DNA from: a virus
Strand: one strand, 5' to 3'
Virus record (IMG/VR): IMGVR_UViG_3300006931_000022
Span: 1-37,084 of that record
DNA length: 37,084 nucleotides
In this document: piece by piece, positions 30,696 through 37,084 of the stretch
Layout of the letters: every line of letters begins with the position of its first letter
Numbering within the stretch: the first letter of the stretch is position 1
The notes under the pieces: generated by a model
Told to the model about the DNA's origin: nothing
What the model saw: only the letters and a program-made list of their open reading frames with translations
Databases searched by the model: none
Made by a program: the position numbers and the translations under genes

Positions 30696-31061
30696 ATGCC
30701 TCGTTGTTACGCAAATCCGAACCCGATCTTTCAGCCAGCTATGCGCCTGATCGCAGCGATTACGCAGTCGTTTCCGATGACTGTGACGACCACCTTTGCC
30801 CATCAGTATAAAGATGGGACCATTGTGCGGTTAGATATCCCGCCAGCAGATGGCATGCAGCAAGCTGACCAGCTAACAGGTCCGATTCTCGTAACGAGTC
30901 CTACTACGTTTACTATCCCGATAGATAGCACCGACTTTGATGCATTCGCCATACCAGGATCACCGCCACCAGCGGTGAATATATGCGCGCAGGTAGTGCC
31001 GATCGGAGAAGTGGATGAAACCCTTCAGGCGGCGACCGTTAATGTTCTGCCTTTCCCATAG
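30696..31061 (+). CDS. small FCCH-like beta protein of the neck region
   Basis: This is a 121-aa protein starting 1 bp after the previous stop. It is essentially one copy of the beta domain found twice in the 29253 protein: VTTTFAHQYKDGTIVRLDIP, then PILVTSPTTFTIPIDSTDFD. It ends in a similar element (LQAATVNV versus LNDATVNT). It probably arose by duplication of part of that gene, or the larger gene is a fusion. It is likely a head or neck accessory protein. Confidence 0.65.
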   Translation: MPRCYANPNPIFQPAMRLIAAITQSFPMTVTTTFAHQYKDGTIVRLDIPPADGMQQADQLTGPILVTSPTTFTIPIDSTDFDAFAIPGSPPPAVNICAQVVPIGEVDETLQAATVNVLPFP

Positions 31062-31069
31062 GAGTACTC

Positions 31070-32188
31070 ATGCCAATTAATCCTCCCGGCAATACCCTCG
31101 CCTCGATCCAGGTCAAAGTGAGACGGCTTACTAGGTCGCCGTCCCAGAACCAATTGACCGACGATGATCTCAATAACTATATTAACACGTTTGTGGTATA
31201 TGACTTCCCAGAGCAGTTGCGCATGTTCAATCTGCGCACCACATTTAAGTTCTGGTGTAACTCGTTCCAGGATCGATATCCTACTGATGAGATATCATTC
31301 GCGGGCGTTACCACTAACCAACTATATAACTTTCAAAATCGATACTTGACCATCCATGACCCTGTGTATATTGCCGGTTATCAGTCATTTTTTTCTCAGT
31401 CGCGCGAACAGTTTTTCGGTATTTATCCCCTTACTAACAGCATCCTGTCTATTGGCACTACTGGCGATGGTGTTACTACGAGCTACACGGGAGTAATTAC
31501 CAATAACACGGGCCCTAACTTCGTAAATCCCTCGCTCGCCAACCAGACTACTACGCTCCTCCAGAATAACGTGCTCTTCAGCTCTATCGATGTGAGTAAC
31601 GCAGGGCTCGCGCTCGTTGACGTGCCCGTAGTAAGCACTACCACTGGTAATCCGACGACGGTGGGGAATCTCTATGTGCCTGGCTTTCAGCCGACCACCC
31701 CTCCGACCGTGGTAAATCCTATAAATAACGTTAACTATGTGACTGGCGCCTTTACCATTACCTTCCCGACCGCACCCGGAGTAGGGCAGCCTATCAATAG
31801 CCAGACAGTTCCACAGATCGTGGCGTTACCTCAGGCGTTGCTCTATTACGACAACACCTTCTTTTTACGCCCCGTACCCGACCAACCGTATCAAATTAAC
31901 TTCGAGTGCTACGTAGCGCCGACCTTCCTTATGGAAACCACCTCTACTCCTCAACTGGAAGAATGGTGGCAGTATATCGCCTATGGCGCCGCTAAGAAGA
32001 TATTCGAAGATCGTATGGATATGGAGAGCGTACAGGCGATCATGCCTGAATTTAAGACACAAGAACGGCTCTGCTTGCGCAGAACGGTTGTCCAGTATAC
32101 CAATGAACGAACCGCGACCATCTACACCGAACAGACCGGATTCGGTCCTGGCGGAGGCGGATGGGGCTGGGGCGGCGGACCATTCTAA
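31070..32188 (+). CDS. head-tail adaptor (connector) protein, probable
   Basis: This is a 372-aa protein with ATAGGAG before the ATG. The N-terminal helices (IQVKVRRLTRSP, LTDDDLNNYINTFVVYDFPE) and the C-terminal helices (EEWWQYIAYGAAKKIFEDRM, then EFKTQERLCLRRTVVQYTNE) resemble podovirus head-to-tail adaptors. In those, a helical bundle docks on the portal. The middle part is an inserted beta-rich domain of about 180 residues. The protein ends in a Gly/Trp-rich tail (GGGGWGWGGGPF). Gene order, before the large tail hub protein, supports this. Confidence 0.65.
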   Translation: MPINPPGNTLASIQVKVRRLTRSPSQNQLTDDDLNNYINTFVVYDFPEQLRMFNLRTTFKFWCNSFQDRYPTDEISFAGVTTNQLYNFQNRYLTIHDPVYIAGYQSFFSQSREQFFGIYPLTNSILSIGTTGDGVTTSYTGVITNNTGPNFVNPSLANQTTTLLQNNVLFSSIDVSNAGLALVDVPVVSTTTGNPTTVGNLYVPGFQPTTPPTVVNPINNVNYVTGAFTITFPTAPGVGQPINSQTVPQIVALPQALLYYDNTFFLRPVPDQPYQINFECYVAPTFLMETTSTPQLEEWWQYIAYGAAKKIFEDRMDMESVQAIMPEFKTQERLCLRRTVVQYTNERTATIYTEQTGFGPGGGGWGWGGGPF

Positions 32189-32200
32189 GAAAGGATAACG

Positions 32201-32845
32201 ATGCCAGTACCATCAGATTATAATCCCAATATTCCTCAGCCTACGGATCTACTTTCCGTATCACAGGGGAACCTCTTAAATAACTTCGGCGCTATACAGG
32301 CGCTGATCGATATCAACCATGTGGACTTTGCTGCAGCGGATGCGGGTAAGCATAAATGGGTGACGCTGCCTCTCCAGGGCGCAACTCCTCCAGCCGGATC
32401 AGGATTCCTCGCTGGCGAATTAGGTCTCTATAATGCCGCATATGCACTGACGACCCAAAACGAACTGTTCATTAATAAGACTAATCAGGCGACGGTAGTC
32501 CAAGTACCCGCAACGGCCTCCATTTTAAGCTCTAATTCTGCGCCTGCTCAAAATACTCCTGGATGGACACTACTTCCGTCGGGGATCGTCTTGCGATGGG
32601 GTAATTTCACGGGCTTCAGCGGTCTTGCGACGGTTACTCTGGCGGCCAATGCTGCAAATGGTCCAGCGCTCACCCAGATATTATCGGTGATGGTAACGGC
32701 ATATAATACCTCGGCGGGCGATGTTAACTTCGCTGTCAGGCTTGCGAGCATCCTGAGCCCTACGCAATTCCAGGTCTATATATCGAGCAGGACTACCACG
32801 GGCGCAGCGGTGGGTGGATTCCAATATCTTGTCATAGGATACTAA
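32201..32845 (+). CDS. tail protein with fibre-like C-terminal domain
   Basis: This is a 214-aa protein with AGAAAGGATAACG before the ATG. Its N-terminal 40 residues (PSDYNPNIPQPTDLLSVSQG, LLNNFGAIQALI) look like a structural connector. The rest is beta-rich, with KHKWVTLPLQG, ELFINKTNQ, TPGWTLLPSGIVLRWGNF and an aromatic-ended C-terminus (FQYLVIGY). The LPSG-x-V-x-RWG element occurs in many small phage tail spike or fibre tips. It lies immediately before the tail hub gene, so it may be a short tail-tube-attached fibre, separate from the large fibre cassette. Confidence 0.6.
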   Translation: MPVPSDYNPNIPQPTDLLSVSQGNLLNNFGAIQALIDINHVDFAAADAGKHKWVTLPLQGATPPAGSGFLAGELGLYNAAYALTTQNELFINKTNQATVVQVPATASILSSNSAPAQNTPGWTLLPSGIVLRWGNFTGFSGLATVTLAANAANGPALTQILSVMVTAYNTSAGDVNFAVRLASILSPTQFQVYISSRTTTGAAVGGFQYLVIGY

Positions 32846-32846
32846 T

Positions 32847-35117
32847 ATGGCATACGATCGTTTTCTTATCGCGCCTCTGAGCTCAGGGCTGCAAACTAAC
32901 ATGAGGCCATGGCTCATCTCCGATGACGCCTTCGCCCAATTGAATAATGCATACCTGTTTCGTGGCCGCGTGCGTAAACGATTCGGCTCTCGCTTTATGG
33001 GAAGTGGCTGGCCAAGCGCTGCCGTTGAGCCACTCTTCTCCCGCTTCAGGATAGCACTTGAGGGTGGCGCCGCAGTTGGCATCACCGATGCGGGCGGAAA
33101 CGCAACAGGAACAGTCCCTGGCGATATCTTTAAGGTGGGCCAGATGTTCTCTATTGGCACCGTAATGTATACCGTAAATGTCGCTGGCACCCCCGCCACG
33201 ATGCTCGCTACTACGGTGACTCCAACTGCCACTTATGATACTTCCAATGGCAACTATGTCTTTGTGGGCGCTCCGGCCCTTACCCAAATCTATTTCTATT
33301 CGGCTGAACCCGTTATGGGGCTCACCAACTATGAGTTCGGCCCTATTAACGACCAACCGTCCTACGGCTTCGATACCCAGTTTGCATACGTCTTCTCGGG
33401 TGGCGCCTGGCAGCGATCAGGGACTGGTGTTACTCCTATCTGGCATGGCGATAACACCAACTTCTTCTGGTCCTATAACTGGGATGGCATAACTGCCGAT
33501 AACGTCGTACTCTTCGTCACCAATTTTAATGCGACGATAGGCGCCCCTGGCGCTAGTGACGACCCTATGTGGTACTTCAACGGTACCGTCTGGGCAGATT
33601 TCTCCGCGCTTACGATCTTCCTGACGGCTGGTGACTTCGTGCAGACAGCGCGCATCATCATTCCCTTTAAGGACCGGCTCTTACTCCTCAATACTATCGA
33701 GCAGGATGCGGGTGGCACGACGAATACCTCCTTCGTGAACCGCTGCAGATTTTCCCATAACGGAAGCCCATTGGCCGCTAATGCGTGGCTCGAGCCCAAC
33801 CAGCTTACTGCTGACGGTGCGGGATTCATCGATGCGACGACTGAAGAGGCGATTATCAGCGCTGAGTTCATTAAGGACAGGCTGATCGTCTACTTTGAGC
33901 GTAGCACCTGGGAGTTGGTCTATACGGGCAACCAGATCCAGCCATTCTTATGGCAAAAAATTAATACAGAGCTTGGCTCAGAATCTACCTTTTCTACAGT
34001 CCCTTTCGATAAGGTGATCTTAACCATCGGGAATACGGGCGTCCACGCCTGTAACGGTGCGAACGTCGAGCGTATCGATAACGATATTCCTGACCAAGTT
34101 TTCCAGATCGTTGATAAGAGAGAAGGCGTTTCTCGCGTCGCAGGGATACGCGACTACTATGTAGAGATGGTCTATTGGACCTTCCCCGCAACCTATCAGA
34201 ATCCCTCGGAGGTCTACCCTACTAGAGTACTCGTTTATAATTATCGCACTGGCACTTGGTCGTTTAATGATGATTGCATTACAGCTTTCGGCTATTTTGA
34301 GCAGCAAGACGGAGTCACCTGGTCTTCTACCACGGAAACCTGGGAGGAAGCGGACTTTACCTGGGCTAGCGGAACAACTGCTGCGCAATTTAGGCAGGTA
34401 ATAGCTGGGAATCAGGAAGGGTTCGTCTTTATCGTGGATGCAGACCTGGGTAGAAATGCCCGAGCAATGCAGCTGACCGATATGGCGAACGTCGCCCCTT
34501 CTGGCATTGATCTGACGATCATAGACCATACGCTTAATATCGACGATTACATCATGATAGAGGGCGCTCAGGGGGTCACGGGCGTTAATAACATCATCTG
34601 GAATGTGGCGAGGATTATAGATACCAATACTGTTCGTGTTTTCTCATCAACCGTCCCGTCCCATTTCACCGGAACCTATACAGGGGGCGGCTATATTACC
34701 CGCGTCTCTAATATCACCATACAGAGTAAGCAGTGGAACCCGTACGATAAGAAGGGCATGAACGTCTACCTAGCGAAGATAGATTTTGGCGTTCAGAAGA
34801 CACCAACGGGTGAGATTACGGTAGATTACTACCCCTCATCTTCCTTTGTGCCGATGCTCTATGCCGCTAAGCAAACGGGCGCGATCATGGGTACCGGCGT
34901 CCTTGAGACCTTCCCCTATGATCCTGTCTTTTATCCGCTCGAAGCCTACCAGGAAAAGCTCTGGCATCCAGTCTATTTCCAGACAGAGGGCGATTGTATT
35001 CAGCTTCAGTTCTATTTCAGCGATAAGCAGATCTCAAATCCCGAGATCGCATTCGCCGATTTCGAGCTTGAAGGACTAGTTCTCCATACCATGGCCGTAA
35101 GCACGAGGTTACAATAA
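32847..35117 (+). CDS. large tail hub / DNA stabilisation protein (P22 gp10-like)
   Basis: This is a 756-aa protein, the largest of the virion operon. It starts GLQTNMRPWLISDDAFAQLN and has RGRVRKRFGS nearby, typical of podovirus tail hub proteins. Repeated strands such as RVLVYNYRTGTWSFND and WQKINTELGS suggest a beta-propeller-like body. An FCCH-like insert occurs near residues 545-625 (DDYIMIEGAQGVTGVNN). The protein is expected to form the six-fold tail knob below the adaptor and hold the packaged DNA. Its stop overlaps the next ATG (TAATG). Confidence 0.75.
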   Translation: MAYDRFLIAPLSSGLQTNMRPWLISDDAFAQLNNAYLFRGRVRKRFGSRFMGSGWPSAAVEPLFSRFRIALEGGAAVGITDAGGNATGTVPGDIFKVGQMFSIGTVMYTVNVAGTPATMLATTVTPTATYDTSNGNYVFVGAPALTQIYFYSAEPVMGLTNYEFGPINDQPSYGFDTQFAYVFSGGAWQRSGTGVTPIWHGDNTNFFWSYNWDGITADNVVLFVTNFNATIGAPGASDDPMWYFNGTVWADFSALTIFLTAGDFVQTARIIIPFKDRLLLLNTIEQDAGGTTNTSFVNRCRFSHNGSPLAANAWLEPNQLTADGAGFIDATTEEAIISAEFIKDRLIVYFERSTWELVYTGNQIQPFLWQKINTELGSESTFSTVPFDKVILTIGNTGVHACNGANVERIDNDIPDQVFQIVDKREGVSRVAGIRDYYVEMVYWTFPATYQNPSEVYPTRVLVYNYRTGTWSFNDDCITAFGYFEQQDGVTWSSTTETWEEADFTWASGTTAAQFRQVIAGNQEGFVFIVDADLGRNARAMQLTDMANVAPSGIDLTIIDHTLNIDDYIMIEGAQGVTGVNNIIWNVARIIDTNTVRVFSSTVPSHFTGTYTGGGYITRVSNITIQSKQWNPYDKKGMNVYLAKIDFGVQKTPTGEITVDYYPSSSFVPMLYAAKQTGAIMGTGVLETFPYDPVFYPLEAYQEKLWHPVYFQTEGDCIQLQFYFSDKQISNPEIAFADFELEGLVLHTMAVSTRLQ

Positions 35118-35656
35118 TGGCGAATCCCAATAGTTACGGTGCATTTGTCCCAACGACGAACGTCTGGGATGTCGCCGAGTTATACCAGGTCGATGTAAAA
35201 AGCCCTGAATTTAAAGAGCTACTCGTCCGCTTGTACCAGAATATAAATAATATCGCGATATCCTTGAATTTACGTGACGCGGGATATTATAATACCTCTG
35301 AGTTCGTAAATGGCCAGCTCTTCTTCCCTAACCCTCTTTTAGATTCTCAGACCACCTCCGCTCCCGTCTTTAGACAGGTGCTCAGGAAGGTAATTAACTT
35401 CGGCGGGCTCCCCAATACAGGCCTCAAGTCTGTGGCGCATGGAATTCCGATCAATAACGATTATACATTCACCAGGATCTACGCTACTGCGTCAGATACG
35501 GTTGGGCATACGTATATACCCATACCCTATGCTTCGCCCGTCCTGGCCAATAATATAGAGCTCTACGTTGATGCAGTGAATGTGAACATAGCAACTGGCT
35601 CAAATAGGACTAACTTTGACGTGTGTTATGTGATCCTGGAGTATATCAGGCAGTAA
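35117..35656 (+). CDS. small tail structural protein
   Basis: This is a 179-aa protein whose start overlaps the stop of the tail hub gene. Features are a helical N-terminus (SPEFKELLVRLYQNINNIAI), then a beta domain with FGGLPNTGLKSVAHGIPI, FTRIYATASD and a strand-ending VCYVILEYI. Such proteins appear downstream of podovirus tail hubs and may be tail needle or collar components. The link is by position and pattern. Confidence 0.6.
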   Translation: MANPNSYGAFVPTTNVWDVAELYQVDVKSPEFKELLVRLYQNINNIAISLNLRDAGYYNTSEFVNGQLFFPNPLLDSQTTSAPVFRQVLRKVINFGGLPNTGLKSVAHGIPINNDYTFTRIYATASDTVGHTYIPIPYASPVLANNIELYVDAVNVNIATGSNRTNFDVCYVILEYIRQ

Positions 35657-35724
35657 TTATTGTAAAACCGATGTGACGTAATTATGATGTGGGACTGGAA
35701 TGAAAACTTTAGGAAAGGAAGCAT

Positions 35725-36339
35725 ATGCCATTTCCATTAATACCGTTAGCCCTTGGGGCAGCGGGTGGTGCATTAGCAGGTTATTTAGGGGGCCGTGGAA
35801 CATCGAACCAGCCCGCGCAAGCTCCTGGAGCCAAGACTTATGGCGGCGGTGGGAACTTCCTCACGGGCTACGATCCCAAAACATTACTCTTCCCGCGCTT
35901 TGGGCAGGAGCAGCAGGGATTGCAGAATCAATCTATCATGCAGGCTCTCTCCCTCTTGCAGGGCGGGAAGGCGCCGGGGTCATTCGACTTCGGTCCCATA
36001 GCCCAGCAGGCTCGCACTCAGTTTCAGACGCAGACCATTCCCGGCCTTGCGGAACGATTTACGGCGATGGGTGGTGGCCAGAGATCAAGCGCATTCCAGT
36101 CGGCCCTTGGTCGCGCTGGCGCAGGTCTCGAAGAAGGGCTCGGCGCTCTCCAGTCAAAATATGGGCTTGCCCAGCAGGGCCAGAATACCCAGCTATTGCA
36201 GCTTCTTTTAAGCCTGGGAATGCAGCCGCAGTATGAGTCTGCCTATTCACCCTCTCAGCCTGGTCTCTTCCAGTCAGCGGCTCCTGCGTTGGGTCAGCTA
36301 GGCGGATTGGCCGGATTATCGTACCTCGGATTGCTATAA
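35725..36339 (+). CDS. internal virion / DNA-ejection protein, probable
   Basis: This is a 204-aa protein with GGAAAGGAAGC before the ATG. The N-terminus is a hydrophobic Gly/Ala segment (LIPLALGAAGGALAGYLGG), which could insert in a membrane. The middle is Gln-rich and helical (FGQEQQGLQNQSIMQALSLL, QQARTQFQTQTIPGLAERF), with a glycine-serine turn (MGGGQRSS). Podovirus ejection proteins are carried inside the head and extend the tail through the cell envelope, and they often have this composition. The gene directly precedes the junction-spanning one, which has a similar composition. Confidence 0.65.
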   Translation: MPFPLIPLALGAAGGALAGYLGGRGTSNQPAQAPGAKTYGGGGNFLTGYDPKTLLFPRFGQEQQGLQNQSIMQALSLLQGGKAPGSFDFGPIAQQARTQFQTQTIPGLAERFTAMGGGQRSSAFQSALGRAGAGLEEGLGALQSKYGLAQQGQNTQLLQLLLSLGMQPQYESAYSPSQPGLFQSAAPALGQLGGLAGLSYLGLL

Positions 36340-36348
36340 GGAGCGACG

Positions 36349-37084
36349 ATGCCTCAAATAATAAATGAAAATCCAAATTTCGGGTCACTGCTCGGTACTG
36401 GGCTATCATCAGGCCTTAATGTGTTAGCCCAGAATAAATTAAACCAGTTCGCTGGTCGACAGCAGCGCCAAATGACCGCTCAGGGACTGGCTTCTTTGGG
36501 TATCCCCGAGCAAAATGCGATGCAGATTGCGAGCCTCCCTGAAAAACTCCAAGAGCTCGTGGTCAAAAACTATCTCGCTGCGGCCGAAGGACAGGGGCTT
36601 AATGAAGCGCTTGCCGCTCTTTCCGGAGAGCCCCAGCAGCAACAGCAGCCCGGCATGGAACAGTTCTATCAGCAAGCGGCCCCTCAGCAAAATCCCCAGC
36701 TATCGGCCCTTCAGAATCTCATCGCCTCGGGCAAGGGGATTACTCCTGAGGCGTTTGGGCAGCAGCTTTCAGCCCAGGGAGCGCAAGCGCCGCAGATGCC
36801 ATCTCCTATTGAGTCCCCTAAGAAGGCTGAGCGCGCAAAAAGTTTCGCTGATACACTTCGCGCATCGCGAATCTCGCCAGAGCATAAATTAAAGCTTGCG
36901 GCCATGCAGCAGTCTAATCAGCTCCATAAAGAGAAGCTGAGCGCCAAAGAGCGCGAGATCGTCGATAAGGAAACGAAGCCTGTATACGACGAAATCAGCA
37001 AGGGAGCCAAGGCGGCACAGAATAATAATAAGCGTCTCGATCGCATGGAGCAGCTTATAAAAGAGGGCAAGCTCAACAGCGCGC
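36349..37084 (+). CDS. N-terminal part of junction-spanning internal virion protein
   Basis: The gene begins at an ATG after AAGGAGCGACG and remains open to the window end. It continues in frame at the window start (to 556), giving 413 aa in total. This part (about 232 residues before the window-start ATG) is helical and Gln/Ala-rich (QQRQMTAQGLASLGIPEQ, QQQQQPGMEQFYQQAAPQQ), then charged near the end (HKLKLAAMQQSNQLHKEKLS). It is probably an ejection protein partner of the 35725 product. It appears truncated only because the contig is cut here. Confidence 0.75.
   Translation, partial: MPQIINENPNFGSLLGTGLSSGLNVLAQNKLNQFAGRQQRQMTAQGLASLGIPEQNAMQIASLPEKLQELVVKNYLAAAEGQGLNEALAALSGEPQQQQQPGMEQFYQQAAPQQNPQLSALQNLIASGKGITPEAFGQQLSAQGAQAPQMPSPIESPKKAERAKSFADTLRASRISPEHKLKLAAMQQSNQLHKEKLSAKEREIVDKETKPVYDEISKGAKAAQNNNKRLDRMEQLIKEGKLNSA
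37035..37084. repeat. right copy of 50-bp terminal direct repeat
   Basis: This segment is identical to bases 1-50. Removing one copy gives a circle of 37,034 bp in which the junction-spanning gene is intact. Confidence 0.9.

Noticed and set aside
35700-36236. Alternative 178-aa frame overlapping the 35725 gene
   Set aside because: Composition (Trp/Arg/Ser/Pro-rich) is not protein-like, and the 35725 frame has a good ribosome site and sensible sequence.
1-37084. CRISPR arrays and insertion sequences
   Set aside because: No regularly spaced direct repeats outside coding repeats, and no transposase-like protein or matching inverted ends were seen.

Overview
The window is a complete, or nearly complete, genome of a short-tailed (podovirus-like) double-stranded DNA phage. 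The first 50 bases recur exactly as the last 50, and one gene (413 aa) runs through the junction. The contig is therefore best read as a circle, or a circularly permuted genome, of about 37,034 bp. Start sites carry ordinary bacterial Shine-Dalgarno sequences, and several promoters look sigma70-like. No host can be read directly from the sequence. The Sec-type signal peptides and unusual secreted cargo proteins fit a Gram-negative host, perhaps one living inside eukaryotic cells. I recall resemblances to proteins of lineages such as Dependentiae, but that is a weak inference.

Layout by region. Bases 557-998 (leftward) hold a small ribbon-helix-helix regulator overlapping a three-helix membrane protein, behind a sigma70-like promoter with a palindromic operator. 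Bases 1130-11522 (rightward) are a very large adhesion cassette. It has seven fibre-like proteins, three of which share an N-terminal module. Among them are a heptad-repeat fibre, two fibres with YadA-like head repeats (one with a C-terminal S74 auto-processing chaperone), a fibre with three exact-length 288-bp repeats, a polyglycine adhesin and a fibre ending in two C1q-like domains. Several small proteins lie between them. Bases 11677-12628 (leftward) carry an ERF-type single-strand annealing protein and a small partner. Bases 12723-15132 (rightward) carry an HTH regulator, a winged-helix replication protein and a RusA-type resolvase. Bases 15137-20276 carry the small and large terminase subunits and a P22-like portal, with small genes between.

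Bases 20277-26789 are an accessory region that separates the portal from the scaffold and capsid genes. It contains a candidate structured RNA, a pair of paralogous small proteins, a DUF6496 protein and a gene with a faint SpoVG resemblance. It also contains a CYTH-domain protein divergent from a 487-aa unknown protein with its own promoter and terminator, and a leftward cluster of four membrane or secreted proteins. Bases 26859 to the end, wrapping to 556, are the virion assembly genes: scaffold, N4-gp56-type major capsid protein, beta-rich head or neck proteins, an adaptor, the large tail hub or stabilisation protein, small tail proteins and two probable internal (ejection) proteins.

I recognise no integrase, DNA polymerase, primase, helicase or conventional endolysin. 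The phage probably relies on host replication after initiation by its winged-helix protein, with ERF and RusA handling recombination. The two small DNA-binding proteins and overlapping divergent promoters suggest a regulated life cycle. The most unusual content is the outsized fibre cassette, the RHH/membrane-protein operon with its operator, the CYTH gene next to the 487-aa protein, and the secreted cargo cluster.
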